Source: Acanthamoeba sp. SK_2022b
Lineage: Eukaryota; Discosea; Longamoebia; Acanthamoebidae
Assembly (NCBI GenBank): GCA_027943245.1
Contig: JANDJZ010000342.1
Coordinates: forward strand, 1-46,943
Direction of reading: 5' to 3'
DNA: 46,943 nucleotides
Shown here: positions 9,864 to 20,264 of the stretch, piece by piece
How positions within the stretch are numbered: position 1 is the first letter of the stretch
Layout: each line of letters begins with the position of its first letter
Made by a program: the position numbers and the translations under genes
Notes under the pieces: generated by a model
What the model saw: only the letters and a program-made list of their open reading frames with translations
Databases searched by the model: none
What the model was told of the DNA's origin: nothing

Positions 9864-11911
9864 CCCGAGGTCGGTGAAGTGGTCCCTGCTGTATCCCCTG
9901 GTGTTCCCTTCTACCCTCTCGCTCATTCGCTACGCGCGCGAGAAAGGCGGGCCCACAGTGCACTACGCCGCGCCGCTCTACTACTACCGCAACGAAGCCC
10001 ACCAGCGCCGCTTCGCGCTGCTCTACCTCCTGCACCCCGCCCTCGCCCTCTTCTACTACAACCGACGCGAGATCGCAGCCCGCAGCGGCGTACGTCGCGA
10101 GCTCGCTCGACAGTGGTTCAAGCCACTCTGCTTCTCACACTCGTGATTGACTGCGTCTGTGTGAGTGTTTTAGCAGAAGGAGGTGGAGGTAGTGCATCGC
10201 CTTACGCCGCTCTACCACTACTCTCGCACGCAAGACGAGACCGGCCATGTCACCAAGTACATCATTCTCTCCCCCTCCCTCCTTGATCGCGGCGCACACG
10301 GTCCTGACGTGTGCGATCTCCGTCTCGCGTGACCAGAGTTCATTTCTCGCTGGGTTGCCTCCTGCCCCGCCTGTCTCTGTTCTCCTACACCAGACAGGGC
10401 GACACCGTATCCCATCGGGTGCCCCTCCTGTACAATCTACACGCTACCCCATCTGGTATACCCCCCCCCCACATCGCCCCCCCCTCCGCGTCGTTGCACC
10501 GCCAGTCCCTCGCCTTGCGAGGCTCTCACCGCAACGTGACGCCTCTCCCTCCGTACCAGAAACGCGGGTCAGTTTCCTGTGCGGTCTCTTCTCGCACATG
10601 TCCAAGGCGGGCGAGTCCAATCACCGGGTGTGGCCCTTCTACTCCTACTCCAACAACTTCACCACGGGCATCCTGCGTTTCACCGCTCTGTGTGGCCTCT
10701 TCCTCTATCTGCGGTCTACGTCGCCCTGTTGCTGTCGCTTTCGCTTTCATTTTCTTAATTTATTTTCTTTTCTTTTCTTTTTTTGTTGACCTTTGGGTCG
10801 GGCGCAGGAGCAAGCAGCAGCGGGAGGAGAACGCCGAGCGTTTGCTGGTTCGCCTCTTGCCGTTCTTCCGCTACGAGCGAACGGCGGGCGATGCAGTGAC
10901 CTCCACGCCGGCCACGCGCCAGCTGTCGCTGCTGTGGATCTTCCATCCCGCCCTCTCCCTCTACCGCTACTTCACCGACGGCAGCAAGACCTTCAGTCGC
11001 GTGTGGTATACATTTCTACGCCTCGCTCCTCGCGCTCGGCTTGTTTGTTTGACTCCTCGCTTCTTGGACCAGGCCGCTCTACCACTTTGAGGAGGACAAG
11101 ACGCAACAGAAGAAGCGGCTGTGCTTTGCCTACGTCGCGCCCGGCGTGTCGCTGCTTCGCCACCAGAAGGTGCCGCGTCTCTCTCTCTCTCTCTCTTTCC
11201 TCCCTCCCATTCGGAGAGTGGGCGGCCGAGGACAGGTGAGTGACGAATTGGGGGTTGGCTGTTGCGTTGTTGGGGGCAGGTGGGCGACAGTGTCGAGAAC
11301 TGGGTGTGGCCTCTGGTGCGGGCCACCTCAGCACCTCAGCGCCCGCGGTCCATCGACGCCCTGTGGCTCACCTCCAGGTACGCAGCGCCTGCCCCTCGTT
11401 CACGGGCACGCCGGTGGGCGGTCTGACCGACGCCACGGTCGTTGGTTGGCGGGGGGGGGGGCTTCGCGAGCAGGCCCAGGCTGAGCCTGCTGCACTACGA
11501 GCGCGACAGGAACAAGGTCCAGCTGTGGCCGCTCTTCTCCTACGCAGCCGACCCCGCCACGCAGGAGAAGCGCCTGAGCCTGCTGCTCACCGTGGCCCAG
11601 TACCAGTCCACGCCCACGTCCTACGATCTCAAGGTACGATCGCTGGCCCGTTCCATGGTTGAGGTCGCCTGCTGACGTCAGCCAAAACGAACACCGCGCG
11701 ACGGCTGCGACGATCATCGGTGAAGGTGCTGTGGCGCATGATGAGGGTGGCCAGGGAGAGCGACGGCTCGTACTCGGCGTGCATCAACCCGCTGATCTAC
11801 CACGAGCACTCTCCGACGGCTGGCTCCTGGACGGCCTTCCTGGGCGGCCTCGTCGCTCGTGAGATTAGCCCCGCTGGCCAGAGCAGGATGACCTACTTCT
11901 GGCTCTTCTAA
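3698..11911 (+). CDS. Giant 25-exon hydrophobic-repeat protein, family not recognised
   Basis: Exons: 3698-3924, 4026-4168, 4260-4969, 5055-5252, 5321-6411, 6553-6629, 6718-6898, 6987-7061, 7133-7375, 7491-8149, 8229-8319, 8403-8600, 8785-8878, 8968-9068, 9129-9391, 9474-9732, 9870-10089, 10177-10256, 10337-10455, 10560-10713, 10808-11005, 11073-11169, 11280-11377, 11474-11633, 11726-11911. They sum to 5,922 nt, 1,973 residues, with no stop and consistent phases at all 24 GT-AG introns. After an acidic leader (to ~60), unit type A recurs to ~1300: a hydrophobic strand with central Pro and aromatics, e.g. VLWPLFRN, VVFPLYFH, ALWPLVHY, WLLLPFYY, AVLPVYYW, VLLLPVYY, VLWPLAHY, then a polar turn of 10-20 residues. 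From ~1330, type B recurs about eight times: LSLLWLLAPQLALARW, FALLYLLHPALALFYY, LSLLWIFHPALSLYRY, usually followed by a type A unit. Residues ~575-675 are an Asp/Glu/Ser-rich then Lys-rich insert. No signal peptide is obvious. Function unknown; a repetitive beta or membrane-associated fold is only a guess. Confidence 0.8.
6414..6513. repeat. (CACACG)n microsatellite in intron 5 of the giant repeat gene
   Basis: About 100 bp of near-perfect ACACGC units begins right after the 5' splice site at 6412 and ends about 40 nt before the 3' splice site at 6552. It explains a spurious long His/Ala/Thr reading frame that crosses the intron. Confidence 0.9.
8650..8771. repeat. (GTG)n microsatellite in intron 12 of the giant repeat gene
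   Basis: A trinucleotide GTG run of about 120 bp, interrupted by TGTGGTTG, fills most of the intron 8601-8784. It gives poly-Val, poly-Trp and poly-Gly frames that are not coding. Confidence 0.9.
9799..9862. repeat. (GT)n microsatellite in intron 16 of the giant repeat gene
   Basis: A pure dinucleotide GT run of about 64 bp. It ends 7 nt before the 3' splice site at 9869, inside the intron 9733-9869. Confidence 0.9.
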
Positions 11912-12014
11912 GGCCGCTTGGCGAATTTTTTAATTGCCAAGAACCAAAAAATTCGCCAACTTAAGGGGGCGGCCAAATGATAATAAGAGAGCGAAGAAAG
12001 CCAAAGCTACGCTA

Positions 12015-13013
12015 ATGTCAGAGAAAGAGGCGAACAACAGCCACCGGATGCAAAATGATCAGCTCCCCAAACGACGTCGGAAGCAAGAACGAGAGAGGAA
12101 GAAAGAGGCAAAACGCCAACTGAGACAATCTGCGACCCTTGATCCCAACCCACGTCACACCGACGTAGAGAAGAACAAGCTCCGCTGTGTGATGTGTGAG
12201 AGCCTGGTGCCCCACGATGCCCAAGCTCGCGCAGTTCACTTCCTCCAGTGCAGTGCAAAAACGCTGCACCAGAATTTTCCCCTCGAGTATGCCCGTGTAC
12301 TCCAAACACTGCCCGCGAGCTCCACAGCAGCCAGTGTTAGTGTCGAAAACACAACCCCAGAACTTCCATTGGACGTGTGGAGTCACATACTGTCCTTCGT
12401 CTCGGAACACTACCACACCTACCTGGTGTGCAGCACCTGGCGAGCGCTCCTGCTCCGTCTTCGCCCGAAGCCGCACGTCATGGAGCGGCGAAAGTACTTT
12501 GCGTACCACGCCAAGCGGGGCCACGTGAGCGTGCTCGCGAGCGGGTGGGACATGTCCGGCTTTGACGCAAGCACCATCTCCATGGCAGCCAGCAGGGGGG
12601 GCCAACTGGCAGTCCTACGGTGGTGGCGAGAGAAGTTTCAGGGATTGACGCTTCGCGACTGCGACGAGCTGCGTGCGGCGCTGCACTCGGGGCATGATCA
12701 CGTCGTGCGGTGGATGTGCGATAACTGGGACGCGCTCTTTGACCGTAGGAGCAGTCGCGACGGTGTGACAGCGTGGACGACGAGCTACAACCGCTGGGAG
12801 CTCACCAAGTGGGCCTTTGGCGCCGGATTCCCGCTCGGCCCCCTCGCGGCCACAAACGCGGCCGAAGCCAAAAACATGGAGATGTTCCAGTGGGCAGTGA
12901 GGAACGGCTGTAAGCCCTACCGCCACTACATGAAGCTCTACCCCAAGTGTGCTGCTTGGTACAAGAAGTACAAGCAGTCGGCCAAACAAGGCCAACTACT
13001 GGACAGGGACTAG
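12015..13013 (+). CDS. F-box protein with N-terminal zinc-binding motif and ankyrin-like C-terminus
   Basis: Single exon, 332 residues from the ATG at 12015; an upstream in-frame stretch has no ATG. Residues 1-50 are very basic (KRRRKQERERKKEAKRQ), likely a nuclear signal or coiled coil. C58-x2-C61-x13-H75-x3-C79 has C2HC zinc-finger spacing. Residues ~115-160 (PELPLDVWSHILSFV...TYLVCSTWRALLLRL) are an F-box, which docks on Skp1 in SCF ubiquitin ligases. The C-terminus has repeated units such as GGQLAVLRWWREK, GHDHVVRWMCDNW and NRWELTKWAFGAG, which resemble the diverged ankyrin-type repeats common in amoebae and probably bind substrates. It lies 103 bp after the giant repeat gene on the same strand and converges with the methyltransferase (44 bp between stops). 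Confidence 0.8.
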   Translation: MSEKEANNSHRMQNDQLPKRRRKQERERKKEAKRQLRQSATLDPNPRHTDVEKNKLRCVMCESLVPHDAQARAVHFLQCSAKTLHQNFPLEYARVLQTLPASSTAASVSVENTTPELPLDVWSHILSFVSEHYHTYLVCSTWRALLLRLRPKPHVMERRKYFAYHAKRGHVSVLASGWDMSGFDASTISMAASRGGQLAVLRWWREKFQGLTLRDCDELRAALHSGHDHVVRWMCDNWDALFDRRSSRDGVTAWTTSYNRWELTKWAFGAGFPLGPLAATNAAEAKNMEMFQWAVRNGCKPYRHYMKLYPKCAAWYKKYKQSAKQGQLLDRD

Positions 13014-13057
13014 GATAGGTCATGTTCTGGTGGTGACGTTGATGATTAAAGCTTCTT

Positions 13058-13891
13058 TCAAGAGGTGCTCTTGGAGCACACGAGGATGGTGAAGGTGTCG
13101 TTCCACGAGAGCACGCCCTCGTGCAGGCTCGCCCGTAGCTCCTCGAGGTCGCTCGCCATCTGCTCGGCCGAGAGGTGCTCCTCGGCCAGGTTGGACCAGA
13201 AGCGCGAGGCCAGCAGGGTCAGCCACTCCTTCTTGGTCATCGAGAGTGGGTACTTAGCCTCGAACGAGCGCAGGTCGAAGCCAGCCTCTTTGATGGCGTC
13301 CTCCATGCCGTGATGGGCCCACAGGCGATCCCAGGTGGCGATCATGCCCCGGGAGAAGGGGAACTCCGTGCGCAGGGGCCGCAGCATGATCACCACGCGA
13401 CCGCCGGGGGCGAGCCTGGCGTAGAGCGTGGGCCACATGGTGGGCCACTGGTCCCTGGGAATGAAGTGGACCATCTCCTTCATCAGAACACGATCGAACT
13501 GCTCCGCCTCTTCGGTTTGCTCTGCGCAGGCGTCACCGCTGGTACCGACCACGAACTCGAAGGCGCCGGAGACCACGGGCCGCAGCCCTGGCCTCTCGCG
13601 CGCCAGCTCCAAAAGGCCAGCGGAAGGGTCAACGCACACCACGGGGTGACGTGTCTGGAGGGCGGTGTGGAGGGCGTGGGAGAAGTTGCCAGTGCCAGCG
13701 CCCAGGTCGACGATGCGCGAGTCTGCCGTAGCCTCGAGGTGCTGCAGAGCGAGGTCGAGACACCACCGGAAGTAGCCGCCGGTCTCAGTGTAGAAAGGGC
13801 GCGACTCATAGGTCGCGCTCTGGCCGTCCCAAAATTCTGCGGCAGTCTTTGTATCGTATTGTCGTATGCTTGTGTCCGTGTGTTCTGCCAT
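13058..13891 (-). CDS. Class I SAM-dependent methyltransferase
   Basis: Single exon, 277 residues. Motif I of the class I fold is clear at residues 61-70 (VDLGAGTGNF, the S-adenosylmethionine-binding glycine loop), followed by an acidic strand end CVDPSAGLLELARER that binds the ribose. The later VLMKEMVHFIPRDQWP and LYARLAPGGRVVIMLRP match motifs IV and VI of the Methyltransf_11/25 group. Substrate cannot be told; the overall layout (small-molecule type, WDGQSATYESRPFY start) resembles ubiE-like enzymes. No targeting peptide is evident. On the minus strand an AT-rich GATAAAAGATAAATAAG sits just upstream of the ATG and could serve as a TATA-like element. Confidence 0.85.
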   Translation of the reverse strand: MAEHTDTSIRQYDTKTAAEFWDGQSATYESRPFYTETGGYFRWCLDLALQHLEATADSRIVDLGAGTGNFSHALHTALQTRHPVVCVDPSAGLLELARERPGLRPVVSGAFEFVVGTSGDACAEQTEEAEQFDRVLMKEMVHFIPRDQWPTMWPTLYARLAPGGRVVIMLRPLRTEFPFSRGMIATWDRLWAHHGMEDAIKEAGFDLRSFEAKYPLSMTKKEWLTLLASRFWSNLAEEHLSAEQMASDLEELRASLHEGVLSWNDTFTILVCSKSTS

Positions 13892-14605
13892 GGTGTGGTA
13901 GCTCCTTATTTATCTTTTATCGAGATTCTTTTGGGGTTGGATAGTATTAACGTCGACATTTGCTTTGTTCCCTGCGGTGGTGGTGTGGTATCTTTGTTGA
14001 CAAAATATGGGTTCAGTTTTTCATGCCTGCAGTTACAAGAATTCAACCCTTGGCTGCATGATGGCCATGGCCAGTTGACACACATGCATTATCAGAGCTG
14101 ACCCACATTGCAGAGCAACACAGATTGGGGCTACTACAAATGAATGGTATATAAAAAAGATGGTAAATGTTGTTGACATATGCCAATAGTCTGGAACGTG
14201 GTGACTTATTATTTTCAGGTGTGGGACAACTCCTACACCATATACTCTGAGGTGGCAATTAGAAAGCTGATTCCCACATCTGAATGAAATAGCTCTCTAT
14301 TGTTTTTACTTGCCTCACACCTTAACCATGCACATTGGATCAACATGCAGGTACATCCACAAGCTCAGTGCTTGGTGTTCTGTTTCTTGGTTGTGTATTA
14401 TACATATATATTTCTATCAAATCTGTGCTGTGATATGTGGGTTGCTGTGTGCACAAGCAGGTACAATGTACCAGCCATCATTGAGGGCATTGCATTGGTG
14501 TGTGTAGCATGACAGGTGTGGTGTATGTGTAGGTGGGGTGCACTTGCAGTGCAATGTGTTGGGTAGTGGTGCACTACATGCTGCGTGGGTATGTTGCACA
14601 ATGAG
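13892..14605. other. Gene-poor, AT-richer stretch
   Basis: About 700 bp with no supported gene. Composition is visibly lower in G+C than the coding DNA on both sides. Short open frames in all phases show no family signal. It forms one block with the decayed coding region that follows. Confidence 0.4.
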
Positions 14606-15463
14606 TCATGTTCCACAAGATGGAGCCATCTGACAGTACCAGGTACTGGGTGTCCCTGTCTTCCAGTGAGTGGCCAAACAAACAAGCTTAGAACAAGGCT
14701 CCTCACGTGGGGCAGGAGTACATACCAGAACCAGTCTCCCTCTGTGTGCTTTCACAGCACAGACACATACATCTTTTTTCTGGAGGATGTCTTTGAATTG
14801 AGCCTGCAGCACCTCAAGCTCCTTGTTGGCACGCTTCTGGCTCTCACACATGGCCTCCTTGTGGCCACTGAGCTCTTTTGCAAGGGCGAGCCAAATGCAT
14901 TGGACTGGTGTTGGCTGTTGAAGTTTGAGCATTTAAAAAAGTTATCTATTTTAGGCGAGGAAAATCCTAAAAAGAAATCATGGGTCTGTATCAGGCGTGA
15001 AGGTGGACATCAGTGCAGGGCCTGGAGCTCTTAGTGATGTTGCGCTTCACATGCAGCCTTCATCTCATGCTAGGTGAGAGCCTTCATCTTGTCTACAGTT
15101 GCCTGCTTTCTGCAACCAGCATATCCCAGTAAGGTCAGCCTCTTCCACCTGGGTGACCACTACATGATCACGCTTACATCAACCCAAAGGGTAGGCCAAT
15201 GCTGACGCCCACGCCAACTGGTACTGGCAGCCTCTCAACTCTAGGTTCCATGGAGGACCGACAACCGGGTCATGGATGAGAGCAAAGGCAAGGTCACTCC
15301 TAACTCCTTCTATCTGTTCTAGGTTTTCCATGATGACGGGGTTGAGCCGAAATGAACATGTTCCCGCACCGTGCGCACAACCGTGTAGCGTTGCTTTTGT
15401 ATTTTCACTGTGCCCCACACCCCACACGCACGCAGCCTGCCGCCTCATAGAGCTCGCGGGCAC
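14606..15463 (-). pseudogene. Decayed coding region, family unknown
   Basis: Read on the minus strand from 15463, an open frame contains protein-like sequence (VIMENLEQIEGVRSDLAFAL, then HDPVVGPPWNLELRG) and hits a TGA at 15181-15179. The same frame continues after the stop as CKRDHVVVTQVEEADLTG, then a one-base shift is needed to go on as ATVDKMKALT-stop-HEMKAACEAQHH-stop-ELQALH. Further on, 14932-14606 reads KELSGHKEAMCESQKRANKE and LEVLQAQFKDILQKK, a clear coiled-coil pattern. In-frame stops plus a frameshift within coherent sequence suggest a dead gene or dead mobile-element protein. Introns could explain part of this, but no convincing splice pairs restore it. Family not recognised. Confidence 0.4.
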
Positions 15464-15466
15464 AGC

Positions 15467-16326
15467 TTAGGCCTGAGCCGTTTCGCCGAGGGTCATGTCC
15501 TCGCCAAGCCTGTCCATCTCATCGAGCACGAAGAGCGCGTCCTCGAACGTCTGCTCGGGATTGCTGTAGGCGACAACGCATTCGTTCGTGAGCAAGCGCA
15601 ACGGCCTTGAGAGCCGCGGGGGGGAGAAGCAGCAAGACGTACGCCCACACGATGCGCCAGTGGTTGGGCACGAAGGGGAAGTTGGGGAGCGACTCCGACA
15701 GGGGGTTGTAGTTGACCAGCATGGAGCCAGCGAGCTGAATCCTGCGGCGGAGCATGGGCACGTACTTGCCGCAGAGCTCGTCCCTCTCCTTGCTCTTGGG
15801 CATGTCGCGGATGCACTTGGGCAGGTAGCTGTAGGACAATGGAGGGAGGGGACATGAGTGAGTCGAAGTGAGTGGAGAAGATGGTGTTTGGGGGGGGGGT
15901 GATGTTGGGCATCAAGGACGCGACGTACAAGAAGCACACTTGGGTGCACTCGGGCTCGAACAGGAGCTCGAACTTGTCGCTCCTCTTCTTGAGCTCCTCC
16001 GTGAAGTAGTTAGCGTTGGCAAAGTTGGTGTCGACCCTCTGCTCCATTCCCTGTTGTTCGACCATCGTCCAACGCACGCGCACAAGCGCCAACCACGTCG
16101 ATCGGTGAGCAATCGGGAGGGCCCCTACGGCGGAGAATTGAAAGAGGGGGGGGGGGCAAGGAGAGGCACCTTGTCACCGTGGACCTTCCACGAGAGCCAG
16201 GCCTTGAAGGAGTCCTGATGGCGACCGCAGTTGAGCGTCTTCTCGCCGAGATCGTACGGCCTCGTGTCGTCAAAGTGGAACAGGTAGTCAGCGTGGCTGG
16301 CGTTCACCTTTTTCTGTAGAGTGTAC

Positions 16327-16406
<80 letters not shown>

Positions 16407-18098
16407 TCAGTGAATGGGCAAAAGTGGCAAAGGGTGAAGAAACGAGACTGTCTACATACCAGGAGGTTGCTCTCCTTGGTCAGGAAGGCGGCGCACTGCT
16501 GGTTGATGCCCATCATCTTGTGCAAGCACCACGTCACCGAGTCGGCGCGCTCAACGCCGGCCATCTTGTGTCGCCACTTCTTGGACACGAGCACGCTACC
16601 GCCCCACGCGCCGTCGACGTGCAGCCAGACGCCGTGCTTCTGGCATACATCGGCAATGCCGTTCTTGTATCGACAAGCACGCATTGTCAGCATTCCGATA
16701 AAAAAAAAACATGGACGAGTGGCAAGCAAACACATATCAGACACGAGGCGGGCGGGACATACGAGGTCCTCGAAGACACCGAGGACTGTGGTGCCACAGG
16801 TGGCGTTCACGCAGAAGGGGGTGAGGCCCTCCGCCTTGGCCTTAGTGATGGCCTCATCTATGAATTAATGTAAGGTTAGTGTTGTTAACAAAAATAAACA
16901 ATATTCATAATTTCGTTAATTGTTATTTTTTTGTATTTAAAAAAAAGGGAGATAGATTTCAGCAACGAACCGAGGGCCTGAGGGCTCATCTTGCCGTCGG
17001 CGTCGACAGAGACGTTGATGGCGGCATCGAGGCCCATGCCCATCATCCACGTGCTGCGCTTGATGGTGTAGTGGCTGTGAGCCGAAGTGAAGGCCACCAG
17101 CTTCTTGCCCTCGGGATTGCCCATCTGATTTCCGATTAGAATCCATTAGCCGACCGCGCCCACGCCGCCGCCGAGAAAGAACGACGTACGGTCTTGGAGT
17201 CGGGGAAGAGCTTGTCGCGGGCGCAGAGCAGGCCCATGAAGTTGCAGGTCGCGCCGCCGGAAGCCAAGATGCCGTCACCGCCCTCGTAGCCGACAAACTT
17301 GAGGAGGTGGTTGATGACCTCGATCTCCATCAGCGAGTAGACAGGCGCAACCTCGTATGTGTAGGTCGACGAGTTGGTGAACGCCGACACCCACTCCGCA
17401 ACGATGCCTGCAAGCGCGTGGGGAGAGCAAAGGGGAGAAGGCAAGGTCAGTTATCATGGCAGGCCCGAGTAGATTTAATAATAAAATAATATAAAAAGAT
17501 GGAAAGGACGGCGTACATGCGATGTCAGTGCCAGACCAGAGCTGGTTGAAGTAGCGAGGCGAGCCGGTTCTCACGCTGTACTCGAGCACCTGCTCCAGGT
17601 ACTTCTCGACGCCTGTGGAGACATCACAGATATTGACCGAGGTCAGACTACACGCACCAAACGTCCACCTATAAATAAAATACAAGGAGAGAAGCCAACC
17701 CTTGAGGTCGGACGTGAGACCGCAGCCCTCAGCGGGGAGAGGGAAGTCGATGATCTCCTTCAGCTTGTCCGGCGGCACGAAGTTGATTACACGTGTGTTG
17801 TCAAAGTCGTAGTGCTGGCCCACGTCTGTGTACACGTTCCATAGAAGAAAAAAGCGTGAGGCAAATATTTTTAAAAAGTTAAATATTTTTATTTAAAATA
17901 TTTTTATTTAAAAAGTGTTCCGGAGAACGCGTGATGAGGACGGCGGGACTTTGTGATTGATTTGATTATAGATCTAAGAGTGAAAAAAAAATGATGCATG
18001 GGAACGTGAGGCGTACACTTGGCGGCATACTCGGCAATGCGGCCAAAAATCTTCATCAGGTCCTGCGACTCGCGCGAACAGTACTTGGAGGACGACAT
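15467..18098 (-). CDS. PLP-dependent group II decarboxylase (glutamate / cysteine-sulfinate type)
   Basis: Eleven exons on the minus strand: 18017-18098, 17700-17825, 17517-17612, 17190-17407, 16971-17124, 16763-16857, 16460-16663, 16170-16313, 15929-16050, 15649-15828, 15467-15563; 505 residues. Family landmarks in order: SPRYFNQLWSGTD; the APVYSLMEIEV segment; the cofactor loop GGATCNFMGLLCAR; HSHYTIKRS; the NATCGTTVLGVFE strand; HVDGAWGG with PLP-pyridine Asp274; and Lys306 in SVTWCLHKMMGINQQCAAFL, the Schiff-base lysine. The C-terminus RIVNPEQTFEDALFVLDEMDRLG matches GAD/CSAD ends. It decarboxylates an acidic amino acid (glutamate, cysteine sulfinate or aspartate). Substrate is not decidable here: the usual N-P-H-K before the lysine is C-L-H-K. 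No organelle signal; probably cytosolic. Confidence 0.92.
16329..16405. repeat. (GT)n(GA)n(GT)n microsatellite in intron 7 of the decarboxylase gene
   Basis: Compound dinucleotide run in the intron between exons 16460-16663 and 16170-16313. On the coding strand it reads (AC)n(TC)n(AC)n and lies just upstream of the 3' splice site at 16314. Confidence 0.9.
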
Positions 18099-18974
18099 TT
18101 TGCTTTGTGCGTGTGTGATTGAATCAGAACTGATGCGGTAGTGTGCTGCTTATGGAATCAGTTCTCTTCTTGTTGCGAAGATGATCAATCTGTCACGCGC
18201 CGAGGCCAACAAATAAAGCGTAACGGAAAGAGCTTTGTTTTTGTGTTTCGAACCACCCGTGAGCTGTGTTCCGTCGCCCGGAGAAGTCCGCAATTTGTGG
18301 GAGGCTCCCAAAGTCCGGGCGTTTGGAGAGCTTGAAACACGTTTTGGAAATCGTTTCACCAAGTTACATAACCCTGTGGAGGTTGCACCCGCAGGTTTCC
18401 TTCGGTGGTTGGCTCAGGGCCAAGGCAGGATATATATCGGATCATAGCGGGAAGTATATCACCAAAGGGCGATTATGGTGGAGGTTTAGCTAAAAAATGT
18501 TCCTCCCATTGACGGGTTTGATCGGCGATGCTGGGCCAACCGGGCCTTGACAACCAGGTCCGGAACTATTCTAATTGGCCTGAAAAGTTCCTTTCGTCAG
18601 ACACGTCCGACACCGCACAACTCAACAACCCTATCATCTCGCATATCGGGTCCGTGGCTCCACTTCTGGTTCTTTTGCTTCTCCCTTCCGACTCCTCGAC
18701 GCACGCGGCACTCCCAGAACTGGCCTGCCAACCTTCGTCTGCCACTCAAAGAAAGCCTCAAGGGGAAGCACAACCGTCACCAAACGCATCTCTCGCTCCG
18801 GTGAGGACCTCAAGAACGTGTCCGCTACTCTGAAGCAGGAAAGGAAGCAACCGCGAGCCACCGCACAAGCCTTCGCGCGGTTCATTCCTTTCACTCGGCA
18901 TCACCTACAACGAAAACCAGGGCGGGCCCACCGCTTCTGTCGCGTCATCACGCCCACTTGCACGCACAATCACT
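18099..18974. other. Intergenic region between decarboxylase and weak plus-strand gene
   Basis: About 875 bp. The part next to 18099 must hold the decarboxylase promoter. Several open frames exist from 18528 onward, but none has a recognisable domain or a good splice pattern. No RNA gene or repeat is seen. Confidence 0.35.
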
Positions 18975-19801
18975 ATGAGCAGCGCAAGCTACGAGTTTTT
19001 GTGGCGTCCAATCCAACGTCGCAGAACAACAAGCCCGCGAATGGCCAGCCAGAGCGCCACGATGACGACGCGACTACTTCCTCGACCCATCCTTCCCACG
19101 ACCAGTTGTCCTCACGCCACGCTCGTCACACAGCATTCTGTCATGTCAGTCACGCCAGCAACAACGATGCAGAAGAAGCCGCACACACCCACCACGACGA
19201 CCACTTCTACTACTCGCGGCCAAGGGACAGAGGTTCTGAGCTCCTTCTTGTGGTTCCACCAGGACCGCTACTGGAACGAGGTATAGTCTTCTTCTTCTTC
19301 TCGCTCCCATTTACAATGCGGGGCATTGAGCGCGGACAATGTGAATGGCCTGTTGGTTGACTTGTGTCGCCTGTTGGATCCAACCAGGCCGCACATCTGC
19401 TCCCGTTGGTGCTTCGGGCACCGGGCAACGATAAGGCAGCTCCGGCCACCCCCAGACTTGCGCCGAAGGTGGCGACACCTTTGGCAACAAAGAAGACGAT
19501 CAAGAAGAAACAGCGCACGACGTCCAACCCCAAGGCAACGATACGCAGGACGCGAAGTTTCTTGCCACGTTCTCAGCACTCAAACAATTCAACGACACTC
19601 CCCCCCTCTGCCTCCATCCCGTCATCGCCTATCTCCGCCTCTTCCCCAGCTTCCTCTCCCCTCCTCCCCTCCTCCCCCGTGCAGGCGCCATCTCTGCCCT
19701 CTCCCTGCCCCTCCTTGTCCTATTGTTCATCGAGCAGCAGTAGTTGTGGCTCGTCGCCCTCGCGGCATCACATCATGTCCATTGCGGCATTACTTAATTG
19801 A
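18975..19801 (+). CDS. Hypothetical Ser/Thr-rich protein, tentative two-exon model
   Basis: Exons 18975-19280 and 19388-19801 join in phase 0 across a GT-AG intron (GAG/GTATAG ... CCAACCAG/GCC); 239 residues if correct. Exon 1 begins MSSASYEFLWRPIQRRR, holds a Thr-rich linker and ends SSFLWFHQDRYWNE. Exon 2 starts AAHLLPLVLRAPGNDK, has a Lys/Arg-rich segment (KKTIKKKQRTTSNPKATIRR) and a long Ser/Pro tail. The tail is so pyrimidine-rich that it may really be UTR. No known domain. Shadow frames of similar length overlap, so this is a candidate only. Confidence 0.3.
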
Positions 19802-20264
19802 TTCATTAATGCACATTCTCATCCGCCCCGGTTCCTCCACGCTCACGCTGTGTGGGTTCAGCCCACTTCTAGATGAAAGTTGAAGGCAAACATTCTACAA
19901 TTGGTGAGAAAAATGGTTACGCTGCAACCTCTTGCAACTTCAACAAGCTCGACGAATTAAACATAGGTCACGCACCAGAGCCTATCTCCGGGACATACAA
20001 CAGCCACGGAGAACAACGGGCAGTCGAATCTCCGACAACAGGTGGAGGCGCTTTCACTGTTTGTCGCGATGTAGCAGAAATGAAGTTTTCAAACATGTGC
20101 AGGTACAAGCTCTATCGTTGCTGTGTGGGAGGAATGAACGGGTCGGGATGCAGCCCAGCCTTTTGCAAGACCGCTCGAATGCGTGCGTGCGCTGTCTGCT
20201 CGTCGCACTGCGCGATGCACCCGTAAGCACATGGATTGGTGGGACAGCTGACAAGCAGCCACTA
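19802..20264. other. Region without a supported gene
   Basis: About 460 bp between the tentative plus-strand gene and the stop of the exonuclease gene. A 118-codon plus-strand frame (19873-20226) is present but Cys-rich and without family signal; it is probably chance or 3' UTR. Confidence 0.3.

Noticed and set aside
19873..20226. 118-codon Cys-rich plus-strand frame
   Set aside because: No domain, no splice support, and it abuts the end of a gene on the other strand; probably chance.
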